Source: CAZTGZ01 sp964613385 (lineage in GTDB: Bacteria; Bacteroidota; Bacteroidia; NS11-12g; UBA9320). Taken from it: DNA of 64,000 bases. The translations under genes were made by a program, and so were the position numbers. Below, piece by piece: positions 18,293 through 27,508 of this stretch. The notes below the pieces were generated by a model that was not told the DNA's origin, did not search any database, and saw nothing but the letters and a program-made list of their open reading frames with translations. Position 1 is the first letter of the stretch. Each line of letters begins with the position of its first letter. The DNA lies in the NCBI GenBank assembly GCA_964613385.1, contig CAZTGZ010000002.1, forward strand, positions 62,001 to 126,000, written 5' to 3'.

Positions 18293-18724
18293 AATTGGCT
18301 TTTTCAGATAAAAAGCTAATATTTTAAACAGATAAAATATCACAAAAAACACAATTTTGAACAAAACATACCTCTATCATCAAGCAAAACAGCTTATAAC
18401 TGTCTGCTATGCAGAGAAATACCATTCCATTCGGTACTACACTATTTTACTGTTAAAATATTCGCTTTAAGTAAGGACTATTTTATAGCTGACCAAATTA
18501 TGACGGATAAATTCAATTGTCAATAGACACAACAACAATTTTTGGTATTGATAATCAGCACATTAAAAAATATTCTTAAAAAGCACCCAACCTTTTGCCA
18601 CATTTTTCCACATCGGTGTCCCTTTATTTGGATACAACATTGCTTAGTTCAGTACTCGAAAATTCGAATTTCTTTGTTCTTTAGCCTAACGTTCGTTTAT
18701 GACTTCCAATTTCTAAAGAATCGC
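18293..18724. other. Non-coding region between the giant gene and the DUF4340 lipoprotein gene
   Basis: About 430 bp of AT-rich DNA between divergently transcribed genes. I see no convincing ORF or RNA gene. For the minus-strand giant gene the nearest promoter-like match is TATGTTTT (minus strand, 18363-18370), one base off TAnnTTTG, without a properly spaced -33 box, so I do not call it. The plus-strand promoter at 18725 follows directly. Confidence 0.5.
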
Positions 18725-18732
18725 TAACTTTG
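18725..18732 (+). promoter_or_regulatory. Bacteroidota -7 promoter box for the lipoprotein-cochaperone-symporter operon
   Basis: TAACTTTG matches TAnnTTTG exactly. A start of transcription about 6 nt downstream would leave a short leader of about 18-20 nt before ATG 18757. It overlaps the alternative TTG start (18730), which is one reason to reject that start. Confidence 0.5.
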
Positions 18733-18756
18733 AAGTCCTATTTTCACGCAAACGAC

Positions 18757-19764
18757 ATGACTTTCCCGTTTAAATATCTGCTCGTTCTGGCATCAGTTTC
18801 GTTCATGATGAATGGCTGTCAGAAGAACAAACCCGACAATAAAGAAGCACAGGAGTTTTCTGTATCAGAACCTGATAAAATAGATCGGATTTTCCTTTCC
18901 AGGAAAGGGGGGATCCCAATAACGTTGATCAAAAAAAATAACACCTGGTATCTGAATGATTCAATCCTGGTCAGTGAGCAAAAATTGAACATGCTTTTGT
19001 TTGAAACTGCCCCAAAACTCGCCGTAAAAGGACCTGTCCCTAAAACTGCCAGAAACAATGTAATTAAGCGGATGGCAGCCCTGGGTACCAAAGTCGAATT
19101 CTGGGAGCAAAATAAAATCCTAAAAACCTATTATGTTGGCGGCACAACGCCCGATCAATTAGGTACCTATATGTGGATTGAAGGTGCCCAAGATCCTTAT
19201 ATCGTGCATATTCCCGGGTTTAACGGTTACCTTAACAGCCGTTATATTCTCGATCCCAATGAGTGGTTGAGCAAAGAGTTGTTTAAATGGTCTGCTTCTG
19301 AAATAAATTCCATTTCTCTCGATTATCCGGCCAACCCTGAAAAGTCTTTTATGTTCACCCGAAAGAAAGGAAGTATAGACGTTACTGTAGATGCTATTCA
19401 TCATAATAAACCGGTAAATACTGCCGCTGTTATGGCCTATTTTTCTCAATTTAACGGTGTCTTTTGTGAAGGATTTCCGACAGGATTGTCTGAGAAATTC
19501 ATGGACAGTCTGAGGTCTTCGCAACCGTTCGCCATTCTCACTTTAAAACCCAATTCGGGATCTTCCAAAGCATTGCGCATATACCATAAAGCAGCAGGTG
19601 CCAATATGCACAACTTATATGACAACGAAGGCAACCAAATCCTCCATGATCCTGAACGATTTTATGCTTTTTTAGAGGGTGACTCACGCCTGCTTTATAT
19701 ACAAGAATTGGTATTTAAAAACATATTAATTCAATATAGCGAATTTTTATTACCTCAAAAATAA
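18757..19764 (+). CDS. DUF4340 domain-containing lipoprotein
   Basis: 335 aa. Starting at ATG 18757 puts a lipoprotein signal at the N-terminus (MTFPFKYLLVLASVSFMMNG then C), with the lipobox cysteine at residue 21 followed by QKNKPDN; the longer TTG start at 18730 would push this inward. The body has the DUF4340 pattern: 'IDRIFLSRKGG...TLIKKNNTWYLND', 'AVKGPVPKTARNNVIKRMAALGTKVEFW', 'YYVGGTTPDQLGTYMWIEG' and 'PYIVHIPGFNGYLNSRY'. The family's function is unknown; members are envelope proteins of Bacteroidota and other phyla. It is followed after 2 bp by the J-domain gene, so they are probably co-transcribed. Confidence 0.8.
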   Translation: MTFPFKYLLVLASVSFMMNGCQKNKPDNKEAQEFSVSEPDKIDRIFLSRKGGIPITLIKKNNTWYLNDSILVSEQKLNMLLFETAPKLAVKGPVPKTARNNVIKRMAALGTKVEFWEQNKILKTYYVGGTTPDQLGTYMWIEGAQDPYIVHIPGFNGYLNSRYILDPNEWLSKELFKWSASEINSISLDYPANPEKSFMFTRKKGSIDVTVDAIHHNKPVNTAAVMAYFSQFNGVFCEGFPTGLSEKFMDSLRSSQPFAILTLKPNSGSSKALRIYHKAAGANMHNLYDNEGNQILHDPERFYAFLEGDSRLLYIQELVFKNILIQYSEFLLPQK

Positions 19765-19766
19765 TT

Positions 19767-20501
19767 ATGGGCAGATATTCAAAATGGTTGGGCGGTGCTG
19801 TTGGATGGGCACTCATCGGACCCATTGGAGGACTGATCGGATTCGCGCTGGGAAGTTTACTCGACAGTGCCGATACCAGAGCACAACTAACGGATGAAAA
19901 AGGACATACTTATACGCCGGATGGATTCACCGCTGCTCTACTTGTGCTAACCGCTGCTGTTATGAAGGCCGACGGTCAAGTGCGCAAATCTGAATTGGAA
20001 TTTGTAAAGAATTTCTTTAAATCCCAATTTGGAGCTGACAAAATGGCCAAAGACATGTTGGTGCTTCGAGAAATCCTGAAGAAAGATTTCAGCCTTGGGC
20101 AGGTAGCCCGACAAATTCAAGCCTCCACAGAACATCCGGTTCGATTGCAATTATTGCATTACCTGATGGGAATTGCCTATGCCGATGGAAATATTGATCC
20201 CTCAGAAGAAAATGTACTGAGAACCATTGCCACTTATTTGAATATCAATGCTTCGGATTTCCAGTCGCTCAGGGCCATGTTTGGCAAGCATTCCATTCAG
20301 GACGCCTATACCATACTCGAAATTTCAGAAGACAGTTCCGAAGACGAAGTGCGGAAAGCCTATCGGAAAATGGCCGCCAAATACCATCCGGATAAGGTGA
20401 GTAGCCTTGGAGAAGAGCACGTAAAAGCGGCGGAAGAAAAGTTCAAACAAGTTCAGGAAGCTTTTGCTCAAATCAAAAAAGTGCGTAATATGCAGGGATA
20501 A
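19767..20501 (+). CDS. TerB-like / J-domain co-chaperone (DjlA type)
   Basis: 244 aa with the DjlA layout: an N-terminal glycine-rich hydrophobic segment (GAVGWALIGPIGGLIGFALGSLL, possible membrane insertion), a central TerB-like helical domain (about residues 45-165, 'AVMKADGQVRKSELEFVKNFF' and 'MGIAYADGNIDPSEENVLRTIA') and a C-terminal J domain (about 175-240) whose HPD motif is at residues 207-209. J domains stimulate Hsp70/DnaK ATPase activity; the TerB part probably gives substrate or membrane specificity. Its stop overlaps the start of the symporter gene by one base (TAATG), so translation is probably coupled. Confidence 0.85.
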   Translation: MGRYSKWLGGAVGWALIGPIGGLIGFALGSLLDSADTRAQLTDEKGHTYTPDGFTAALLVLTAAVMKADGQVRKSELEFVKNFFKSQFGADKMAKDMLVLREILKKDFSLGQVARQIQASTEHPVRLQLLHYLMGIAYADGNIDPSEENVLRTIATYLNINASDFQSLRAMFGKHSIQDAYTILEISEDSSEDEVRKAYRKMAAKYHPDKVSSLGEEHVKAAEEKFKQVQEAFAQIKKVRNMQG

Positions 20502-22159
20502 TGCATTGGCTTGATTGGTTTGTCTGTTTTGCAACATTATTCATCATTGCCTGGATAGGAATCCGTCAACGACCTAAAAATTCACCGCAAACAGATGCAC
20601 AAAATCCCTGGTGGGCAATTGGTTTATCCATCATGGCCACTCAGGCGAGCGCCATCACCTTTCTGAGTACACCCGGATTGGGTTATGAAAAGGGCTTGGG
20701 CTTCGTTCAATTTTATTTCGGAATGCCCATTGCCCTGCTGATTGTCGCCTTTGGATTTGCACCCTTGTTTCATCGCAGCGGCGTTCATACTGCTTATGAA
20801 TGGCTGGAAAAGAGATTCGATCTCAAACTCCGATTATTTTCTGCTTTTCTGTTCCTGTTGCAAAGAGGTATGGCCGCCGGTATCACCATCTATGCGCCCA
20901 GTATCATACTTACATTTGTGTTGGGTTGGCCGCTTTGGTCAAATATTTTAATCATTGGCGGCATTACCCTCATCTATACCTCCATCGGAGGCGACAGAGC
21001 CGTCACGAAAACGCATGTTCAACAAATGGCCGTCATCTTTGCCGGTATTTTCATTGCATTTGGACTGATGATGTATGCGTTAAAACCCCATGCCGGTTAT
21101 GTCGAAATTCTTCAACTTACCGATGTTCTGGGAAAATTGCAATCCATTGAATTAACATTCGACCCAAATGACCGTTATAACCTGTGGAGCGGCCTGATTG
21201 GCGGAACTTTCCTCATGCTTTCCTATTTCGGAACCGACCAAAGTCAAGTGCAGAGATATTTATCAGGTAAAAGCCTAAAAGAGATTCGCATAGGTCTGGC
21301 ATTCAACGCTATCCTAAAAATTCCCATGCAATATGGAATTCTATTTACCGGGGTGGTGTTATATGTGTTTTATATTTTCAATCCTACTCCACTGACCTTC
21401 GACCCTCAGGAGGCCCAACAATTTACCGAAAAAGAGAGAGCTGCGCTAACAGAGCATCATCTCCAATTGCACGAAAATCGCAAGCAAAAAGCCAATGACT
21501 ATTTAAAAAATCAAGACTCGACGAGTTATGTACAATATGTACGTTCAAATGCTGAATGGAATGTATGGGAGGACTCTATACACCATTTGGCTGCAACAAA
21601 AGGCTATAAATCAAAAGTAAAAGCCGCCGATTTTGTATTCATCAACTTCGTATTGAATTTTCTTCCCATTGGCCTTATAGGTCTGTTATTGGCTGTTATT
21701 TTCAGCGCGGCCATGTCCAGCACAAGTGCAGAAATCAGCGCTCTGGCAACCACAACCTATAACGATTTTATCTTTCGAAACAGAACAGATGCCGTCAATG
21801 CCAAATCACTACCCCGGTTAACTTTGGCCTGGGGTTCGCTCGCCATCGTTTTTGCATTGGCAGCCAGTATGTTCGAAAGCCTCGTTGAAGCCGTAAATAT
21901 CCTCGGATCTTTATTTTACGGCACTGTTTTGGGCGTGTTTCTGGCAGGGCTCTTCACCTCAAAAGCCGAAAAGAACTGGGTGCTGGCCGCTGCCATCGTC
22001 GCTCAGATTCTTATTTTTATTCTATTCTTTTGGGGAGAAAAACTGGGTATCCATCTCGCCTTTCTATGGTACAATCTGATAGCCTGTGCCTGGATTTGCT
22101 TGTTTGCCGTGTTCGGGAAATTAAAAAGTACATTTCAATCGAATCACACAAAATCATAA
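20501..22159 (+). CDS. Sodium:solute symporter family protein
   Basis: 552 aa polytopic membrane protein of the SSS (SLC5) family. The family signature is visible near the N-terminus ('PWWAIGLSIMATQASAITFLSTPG'), along with 'IGGITLIYTSIGGDRAVTKTHVQQMAVIFAGI' (TM5-6) and the late 'AVIFSAAMSSTSAEISALATTTYND' (TM8 region, Na2-site serines). A hydrophilic insert of about 75 residues (about 300-375) lies between TM segments. The substrate cannot be assigned; related Bacteroidota proteins are annotated for sugars, amino acids or sialic acid. Last gene of the operon that starts at 18757. Confidence 0.88.
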   Translation: MHWLDWFVCFATLFIIAWIGIRQRPKNSPQTDAQNPWWAIGLSIMATQASAITFLSTPGLGYEKGLGFVQFYFGMPIALLIVAFGFAPLFHRSGVHTAYEWLEKRFDLKLRLFSAFLFLLQRGMAAGITIYAPSIILTFVLGWPLWSNILIIGGITLIYTSIGGDRAVTKTHVQQMAVIFAGIFIAFGLMMYALKPHAGYVEILQLTDVLGKLQSIELTFDPNDRYNLWSGLIGGTFLMLSYFGTDQSQVQRYLSGKSLKEIRIGLAFNAILKIPMQYGILFTGVVLYVFYIFNPTPLTFDPQEAQQFTEKERAALTEHHLQLHENRKQKANDYLKNQDSTSYVQYVRSNAEWNVWEDSIHHLAATKGYKSKVKAADFVFINFVLNFLPIGLIGLLLAVIFSAAMSSTSAEISALATTTYNDFIFRNRTDAVNAKSLPRLTLAWGSLAIVFALAASMFESLVEAVNILGSLFYGTVLGVFLAGLFTSKAEKNWVLAAAIVAQILIFILFFWGEKLGIHLAFLWYNLIACAWICLFAVFGKLKSTFQSNHTKS

Positions 22160-22174
22160 GTTTGAAAGCTTGAT

Positions 22175-23134
22175 TTACCCGGGATCATGCAAAAAAACCG
22201 GCCCCAATAAACTCCTTTCCTTAGGCTCGAAAAGTAACCATAAATCACCTGTTGACATCTGATAAACCAGTATTTGATACTTTTTGTGCGCTGTATTTTC
22301 AGCATTATAAATGATAAAATCACCGTCAGGACTCCAATCGTGCCATCCTCCTCCAACCTCGTTTTCCATCAATTTCCACTCTTTTTGTCCTGCTGTATCT
22401 ACTGCATAAATATGATTCACACCTTTTCGATTCGTCACATACGTAATGTATTTCCCACTGGGGTGGAATCTGGCCGATCCTGCGGTGTAACCAATTCGAC
22501 CTGATGATAAATCATCTTTTGGAAAATGAGTCAGCCGTTTCATTTGTCCTCCCCTGGAAGGCATCAGATAAAGTTCTTCGTGTTGATTTTTATCTCTTCT
22601 GTTTGGCTTATAACTAAACACCAGTAAACGGCCATCCGGAGAATAACATGGATCAGAAAATTTGGCACCGGTATCATAGGTTACTCTTTGATAATTACCA
22701 CTTTGCAGATCGATGGTAAACAATTGATATCTGGCCGTGTCCCCTAACCTTCCGGAAACAATCATTTCAGTACCATTTTTCCGGGTGCTCATCCAACTAT
22801 CTTCAAGTCGCAAATCACTGACTTTTTCTACATTAGACCCTAAAGTATCGGTCTTGTATAGGTGAAAACACCTGTAACAATCGTTTCGATCACTGATGAA
22901 ATATATCACAGATTGATAGGCGTGATAAGACCAATCCACTCCCGGATGCTGACTAATATTCCGTTCCGCGCTGCCCTTCCATGCCCGGTGAATTACTTCC
23001 CAATTGTCTGTGGTATCATCCCATAACACATTATATACGACACTCACATTTTCGAGCCTGGGTATAAATGGATTCTGAGCATTGACAATCAGAACATTTG
23101 ATGCAAAAAGTATCCATAATCCGTTCTTTTTCAT
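22175..23134 (-). CDS. TolB-like PD40 beta-propeller protein, exported
   Basis: 319 aa with an N-terminal signal (MKKNGLWILFASNVLIVNAQ). The body is made of WD40-like PD40 blades: 'SDPCYSPDGRLLVFSYKPN', 'SARFHPSGKYITYVTNRKGVNHIYAVDTAG' and 'WHDWSPDGDFIIYNAE'. Such propellers occur in TolB and in periplasmic or secreted proteins, usually in protein-protein contacts; no enzyme domain is attached here. It lies 13 bp downstream of the DUF1761 gene on the same strand and converges with the symporter gene. Confidence 0.8.
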   Translation of the reverse strand: MKKNGLWILFASNVLIVNAQNPFIPRLENVSVVYNVLWDDTTDNWEVIHRAWKGSAERNISQHPGVDWSYHAYQSVIYFISDRNDCYRCFHLYKTDTLGSNVEKVSDLRLEDSWMSTRKNGTEMIVSGRLGDTARYQLFTIDLQSGNYQRVTYDTGAKFSDPCYSPDGRLLVFSYKPNRRDKNQHEELYLMPSRGGQMKRLTHFPKDDLSSGRIGYTAGSARFHPSGKYITYVTNRKGVNHIYAVDTAGQKEWKLMENEVGGGWHDWSPDGDFIIYNAENTAHKKYQILVYQMSTGDLWLLFEPKERSLLGPVFLHDPG

Positions 23135-23147
23135 TTTTGGTCAGGCA

Positions 23148-23555
23148 TTATCTCCAGGCTCCCAAAATTAAACCTATCAAGGTAAAATAGACGGTGATAT
23201 ATCCTCCATTAATCAGTATATATGACCAGGATCTTTGTTCAAACAAAGAAATTATCGTAAAAATGAATGCTGAAAATCCAAGGCCGGCTAAAAATCCAGC
23301 GGTCATACCCCACATGGCGTCCGTTTGAGCATCTCCCAGAAAAAAAGCAAGGTTATAACTGATCAGCCATGCCAGAACAAATGTAATTCCATAAACTTTT
23401 GCCGGATTTACTTTCTTCAGATCATCCTCTGTCAATTGATTGGCTTGCAACCAGGGTTTGTAAAACATAAGCGGCGAATACCACAAAGCGCCCAGCATTA
23501 GATTTACGACCGCACAACTGAAAATTGCCCAATGATTTAAATAAATGTTTTCCAT
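23148..23555 (-). CDS. DUF1761 family membrane protein
   Basis: 135 aa from ATG 23555 (an upstream in-frame start at 23576 would add seven polar residues). It has four predicted transmembrane helices and the DUF1761 hallmarks: 'NHWAIFSCAVVNLMLGALWYSPLMFYKPW' at the N-terminus, then a short soluble loop and 'LAWLISYNLAFFLG' and 'GFLAGLGFSAFIFTIISLFEQRSW'. The family has no known function. It is same-strand with the PD40 gene 13 bp downstream. Confidence 0.8.
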   Translation of the reverse strand: MENIYLNHWAIFSCAVVNLMLGALWYSPLMFYKPWLQANQLTEDDLKKVNPAKVYGITFVLAWLISYNLAFFLGDAQTDAMWGMTAGFLAGLGFSAFIFTIISLFEQRSWSYILINGGYITVYFTLIGLILGAWR

Positions 23556-23619
23556 ATAAATTCTATTTGAGTGCAAATGATGGAAACATTAAAATAAAAG
23601 GATTGTAAAAAATTTACCT

Positions 23620-24438
23620 TTAATCAACGGCTATATAATTCTGAAATAACCTTATTTGTTGCTGGTATTGTTTGGGGGTAAAACCACAGAAAAATTTAAA
23701 ATCATGGATAAAATGTGCCTGGTCAAAATATCCTGCATCCAAGGCCAATTCAGTCCAGTTAATTTCCGTTTGTCTGTCAATATCGTGTATGGCTTTTTGA
23801 AAGCGCATAATACGCAAATACGTTTTTGGTGTAACCCCTACTCTATTTTTAAACAATTCAATAAAATGCTTTTGAGAATACCCAATTTCCGAGTTTAATC
23901 TTTTCAAGGTCAATGTATTGGGATTTTTGTTGATTCGCATCAAACTATACTCAACCACAGGACAAACTTCAAACCGACCACCGTAAATCTCATTCAATTT
24001 GCGCTCGGCCAGCGAAAACATTTCGAAGGGAGAAGTCAATTCCTGCAAAGCATCTCTTAAATCAAGAATTTCGGGTCCCATGGCTTCCTCTGCATCCAAA
24101 ACTTCATTGCTAACGGTTACCATGGGAATTTTAGAAAAAGGCAAAGCCATTCCCTTTTTGAATTGGATGATGAACATTTGGCTGTCTCTGCCACTCGGAA
24201 TGGTTATAGGTGTATTCCGAATACCTGAGAACCAAGCTTTTCTGCAAGTTTGAATTTCCTCCAATGTTTCATTGTCATAAATGTACTTGGGTTGTTCGGT
24301 AAATTCAAAAATCAAATTCACGTTGCCATCCGGAAGCAGCCTTTCTTTGTTGTGCGTGGGATAATAATCCCGGTAATAGGTAAAACTGTCAACAAACAAC
24401 GACAGTGGATTCCCTGGACGGTGAAATTCAAATAGCAC
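23620..24438 (-). CDS. AraC-family transcriptional regulator
   Basis: 272 aa. The C-terminal ~100 residues form the double helix-turn-helix DNA-binding domain ('LKRLNSEIGYSQKHFIELFKNRVGVTPKTYLRIMRFQKAI' and 'WTELALDAGYFDQAHFIHDFKFFCGFTPKQY', the family signature). The N-terminal part ('HRPGNPLSLFVDSFTYYRDY') resembles the sensor domain of regulators that begin with a DUF6597-like fold. It overlaps the end of the VOC-pair gene by 11 bp, so the regulator and both VOC genes form one transcript and may be auto-regulated. The inducer is not predictable. Confidence 0.88.
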   Translation of the reverse strand: MLFEFHRPGNPLSLFVDSFTYYRDYYPTHNKERLLPDGNVNLIFEFTEQPKYIYDNETLEEIQTCRKAWFSGIRNTPITIPSGRDSQMFIIQFKKGMALPFSKIPMVTVSNEVLDAEEAMGPEILDLRDALQELTSPFEMFSLAERKLNEIYGGRFEVCPVVEYSLMRINKNPNTLTLKRLNSEIGYSQKHFIELFKNRVGVTPKTYLRIMRFQKAIHDIDRQTEINWTELALDAGYFDQAHFIHDFKFFCGFTPKQYQQQIRLFQNYIAVD

Positions 24439-25264
24439 GGGAATTGGCTGCCTGCTTCAATGCTTCGATATCGAACTTCTGCATTTTCAAAAATGCATCT
24501 ATTACCTGTTGTCTGTTCGGACCATTCATCAATGTTCCGAGAATTTCCGGGACAATCTGCCAGGAGAATCCATAGGCATCAGATAACCAACCACAAACAT
24601 CGTATCTCCCGTTTTTACCTAATAATTCCCAGTAATTGTCAATTTCATCCTGATTTTCACATTCCACAACCATTGAAATCCCGGGAGTGAAACCAAATTG
24701 ATTTTCAGGCCTTCCACTCATTATATTCATCAACATACCCCTGATTCTGATTTGAGAAAACACCACCTCTTCGGTTTTGCTTTCCGGTGGATAGCACATT
24801 AAAATCTGAGAAGGAGTTAAAATTCTGCAATAGTATTCCGCTGCCTTTTTCACCATTTGTATTTGTTCCATGGTCATGAGCAAACAAGGCACAATTTTCT
24901 GATCTGAGTTTATTTCGTCTGCATCCAACTGCCAGTTCACTCCAAATTTGTCTTCTACCCAGGCGTATTTCTCTGACCAATCGTATTTGCCCAATGGCAT
25001 GAATACCTTGCCCCCATCCTTCAATTTCATGTAGAGGTCGTCTATATGCGCGGCGCCATAAACAAAAAAAGATACAGACGGGTTTTTCTGATATCGAGGT
25101 CCGCCGTTCAGATTCATAAATGGACATCCAAATAAATTATATCTGGTAACCAGGGCATCGCTGCTCAAAATCTCCGAATCCGGAAATATATCCGTATAAA
25201 ATTCCGCGGCACTTTTACCTTCCTGATCAAACCAAAGGCAAGGGTAGATTTCAGCTTTATTCAT
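24428..25264 (-). CDS. Tandem VOC-fold protein (PhnB / 3-demethylubiquinone methyltransferase-like)
   Basis: 278 aa from ATG 25264; the frame is open upstream to 25471, but that extension overlaps the neighbouring VOC gene and has no family resemblance. Two VOC domains lie in tandem: residues about 1-130 ('IYPCLWFDQEGKSAAEFYTDIFPDSEI', 'FMNLNGGPRYQKNPSVSFFVY', 'YAWVEDKFGVNWQLD') and about 135-275 ('AAEYYCRILTPSQIL', 'YDVCGWLSDAYGFSWQIVPEIL'). This is the PF06983 (3-dmu-9_3-mt) arrangement; despite the name, these are not methyltransferases and the reaction is unknown. The start overlaps the previous stop by 8 bp. Confidence 0.85.
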   Translation of the reverse strand: MNKAEIYPCLWFDQEGKSAAEFYTDIFPDSEILSSDALVTRYNLFGCPFMNLNGGPRYQKNPSVSFFVYGAAHIDDLYMKLKDGGKVFMPLGKYDWSEKYAWVEDKFGVNWQLDADEINSDQKIVPCLLMTMEQIQMVKKAAEYYCRILTPSQILMCYPPESKTEEVVFSQIRIRGMLMNIMSGRPENQFGFTPGISMVVECENQDEIDNYWELLGKNGRYDVCGWLSDAYGFSWQIVPEILGTLMNGPNRQQVIDAFLKMQKFDIEALKQAANSRAI

Positions 25265-25670
25265 TCGGAACAAAATTTGGATCGGTGCACATAATCTCCC
25301 ACTGATGTCCATCCGGATCTTCGAATGTATCGTAATACATCCATCCGTGATCTTTGGGTTCCTGATATCGGGTAGCTCCGTTTGCAAAAGCCTTTGCCAT
25401 GATTTCATCAACCAGGTCTTTGCTTTCAACTTCCACTGCCAATAAAACCTGGGTAGAACTTCTGTCGGCAACCGGTTTATGCGTAAAAGTCGAAAAATAC
25501 GGCTCTGTAATTAACATGGCATACAATAATCCTTCATTTAGGATTAAACAAACGGCCTTGTCGTCAGAGAATTGCTCATTAAACGTAAAGCCAAGCTCAG
25601 ACCAAAATTTTCGGGTGCGTTGTAAATCTTTAATGGGCAAATTCACATACATGGTTTTAATACGGGTCAT
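25257..25670 (-). CDS. VOC family (glyoxalase/bleomycin-resistance-like) protein
   Basis: 137 aa single VOC domain: 'MYVNLPIKDLQRTRKFWSEL' at the start, 'LLAVEVESKDLVDEIMAKAFANGA' in the middle and the closing 'YYDTFEDPDGHQWEIM'. Family members bind a metal and catalyse varied reactions or sequester drugs; the substrate is unknown. First gene of a three-gene minus-strand unit (VOC, double VOC, AraC), with a good promoter just upstream. Confidence 0.85.
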   Translation of the reverse strand: MTRIKTMYVNLPIKDLQRTRKFWSELGFTFNEQFSDDKAVCLILNEGLLYAMLITEPYFSTFTHKPVADRSSTQVLLAVEVESKDLVDEIMAKAFANGATRYQEPKDHGWMYYDTFEDPDGHQWEIMCTDPNFVPNE

Positions 25671-25688
25671 TCTTCAATATTTAGATGT

Positions 25689-25720
25689 CAAACATACGTG
25701 AAGACCCCGGCATCTACAAC
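25689..25720 (-). promoter_or_regulatory. Promoter of the VOC-VOC-AraC unit
   Basis: On the minus strand the -7 box TATGTTTG (25689-25696) fits TAnnTTTG exactly, and a GTTG at 25717-25720 provides a -33-like TTG at about 20 nt spacing. The expected start of transcription lies about 12 nt before the ATG at 25670. Confidence 0.5.
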
Positions 25721-25751
25721 CGGGTTTTGTCAGAAATATGTCCCCTTACAT

Positions 25752-26438
25752 TCAAAGAGTGAACTCCAGCTTTCGGTAATCCTCTTCCTCCGATATGTTC
25801 GCAATTTCGAAACTTAAAAACATGATTTTCTTGCCTTCGAGCAACCATTTCTTTTCATAAAATGTTTGTATCTGAATCAAATCTGTCCGGCTTTTATCGG
25901 CATAAACATCAGGTATATCATGCCAAACTTTCAGGTTCAATTGATGAATTACCTCTTTGGTGAACTCATACAATTCTGCACTGTCTGTTTTAAGATGAAC
26001 CCGCAGGTCTGTTTGCCCAATATTTTTAAATTTTTGTAAAAAAACAGGATGGGTCAATCTTTTTTTCGCTTTGCCTTTTCTTAAATGAGGATCGGCAAAA
26101 GTGATCCAGATCTCAGATACTTCACCGGGGTCGAATTGCGATTCGATATGGCTGATTTGTGCCCGCAAAAAAGCCACATTGTGAAGGCCTTTATCTATGG
26201 CTGACAGAGCGCCCCGCCACATTCGATTTCCCTTAATATCAACTCCAATGTAGTTGGCTTCCGGCCGGAGTTCTGCCAAACCCAAGGTATATTCTCCTTT
26301 ACCACAGGCTAATTCAAGCACGATCGGACGTGAATTTTCAAAAAAGTCACTCCATTTGCCTTGCATGGCAGATGATTCCTCGAAAGTGTTGGGAAAGGAG
26401 GAGAATTCTGCAAAACGCTTGAGTTTTTGTTTAGCCAT
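25752..26438 (-). CDS. trmB: tRNA (guanine(46)-N7)-methyltransferase
   Basis: 228 aa Rossmann-fold SAM methyltransferase that makes m7G46 in the variable loop of tRNA. The SAM site is 'VLELACGKGEYTLGLAE' and 'NYIGVDIKGNRMWRG'; the TrmB-specific region is present as 'EIWITFADPHLRKGKAKKRLTHPVFLQKF'. The usual FPDPxxKxxHxKRR is altered to FADPHLRKGKAKKR; the D and the basic cluster remain. Length agrees with the family. Nine bases after the MenE-like gene on the same strand, so probably in one operon with it. Confidence 0.9.
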   Translation of the reverse strand: MAKQKLKRFAEFSSFPNTFEESSAMQGKWSDFFENSRPIVLELACGKGEYTLGLAELRPEANYIGVDIKGNRMWRGALSAIDKGLHNVAFLRAQISHIESQFDPGEVSEIWITFADPHLRKGKAKKRLTHPVFLQKFKNIGQTDLRVHLKTDSAELYEFTKEVIHQLNLKVWHDIPDVYADKSRTDLIQIQTFYEKKWLLEGKKIMFLSFEIANISEEEDYRKLEFTL

Positions 26439-26447
26439 AGGGCAAAA

Positions 26448-27506
26448 TTAGGCAGAATCCTTTTCACAAAAAGTCACCAGGGCTCTCCTATCGGGTTTAA
26501 ACTGAATTCTGGGAATGGATGATATTCTGTGCCATTGAACCGGAATCAGTCGGGAATCTGCAACCGTCTTCAGGTATTCGGATAATTCTGCCCAATTGAA
26601 TTCCAAAGGCAAATCGCCACTATAAACCGCATGTATCTGCTCGCCCAATTTCGCATGGGGTATTCCTACAATAATACATTCTGCCTGATAACCTAATTTT
26701 GACAAATAGCCGATCACTCTGGCCTCCATGTCAGGAGCATACAGTTTTAGTCCGCCACTATTGATCCATTCCATACTTCGTCCTGAAACATAGAGCTTGT
26801 CCGATGCTACATAACCGTAATCACGGGTCTCCACGTCTATATGAAAACGGTCGATTTTAACATGAATCCATGGGTTGGCTTCCACTTTGACTCCGTTCAA
26901 CAAGTGATAACCTTCGTCCTTTTCACGGATATCCCTCAAAGCAATGTGACCCGCAGTTTCGGTCAGTCCAAAACCCAGCCATACCGGATTTGAATGCCTT
27001 TGAAATCGAGCTGTCAATTCAGAAGACATTGCTGCCCCTCCCAACAAAATTGTGTCAACTTTCATCAATTGTTCTAAGGATTCACGATGCGAGCAAACCG
27101 TTTGAAGCTGATACGGTGATAAGGCCATATAGCTGATATTTTTCGACAATTTCAAAAATGGGTCTGCCACCGGTGGCAAACAAATGAGATCCCAGTTAAA
27201 ATGTAGGCATCTCAACACCATCATTAATCCTCCGGCTTTGTCCAGCGGGAGGGTTGATGCTGCAATCTGCGGACCCTTTATTCCCATAAATGCAGCACTC
27301 TCTTCTATAACCCATTCAATATATGCCCGCTCATGCTCCATCACATGTGGTTCACCGGTTGATCCTGAGGAGACCATTACCGGTACTCCACCTCTATCCC
27401 AAATTTGAATAACCGAAGCCAGTTTCGCCAGCAGTGGATTTGAATCTTCAAGAAAATTATCCGCCTCCTTCCGATCAAACTCCCGACCCTCACAAATAAT
27501 TTTCAT
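26448..27506 (-). CDS. menE: AMP-binding protein, MenE-like (o-succinylbenzoate-CoA ligase type)
   Basis: 352 aa, short for an acyl-CoA synthetase (usually about 500) but normal for Bacteroidota MenE-type proteins. The phosphate-binding loop is 'VMVSSGSTGEPHVMEH'; the adenylate site is 'GFGLTETAGHIALRD'; the hinge/Asp motif is 'DKLYVSGRSMEWINSGGLKLYAPDMEARV'. The C-terminal catalytic lysine is in 'IPRIQFKPDRRALVTF'. MenE makes OSB-CoA in menaquinone synthesis, the standard respiratory quinone pathway of this phylum. The absence of other men genes here leaves the exact substrate inferred. Only 2 bp separate it from the aminotransferase upstream. Confidence 0.75.
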   Translation of the reverse strand: MKIICEGREFDRKEADNFLEDSNPLLAKLASVIQIWDRGGVPVMVSSGSTGEPHVMEHERAYIEWVIEESAAFMGIKGPQIAASTLPLDKAGGLMMVLRCLHFNWDLICLPPVADPFLKLSKNISYMALSPYQLQTVCSHRESLEQLMKVDTILLGGAAMSSELTARFQRHSNPVWLGFGLTETAGHIALRDIREKDEGYHLLNGVKVEANPWIHVKIDRFHIDVETRDYGYVASDKLYVSGRSMEWINSGGLKLYAPDMEARVIGYLSKLGYQAECIIVGIPHAKLGEQIHAVYSGDLPLEFNWAELSEYLKTVADSRLIPVQWHRISSIPRIQFKPDRRALVTFCEKDSA

Positions 27507-27508
27507 GG

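Noticed and set aside
18363..18388. Possible promoter of the giant gene (TATGTTTT on the minus strand with TTTG further upstream)
   Set aside because: One mismatch in the -7 box and a spacing of only 14 nt.
25265..25471. N-terminal extension of the double-VOC protein
   Set aside because: It runs inside the neighbouring VOC gene in another frame and has no VOC-like sequence.
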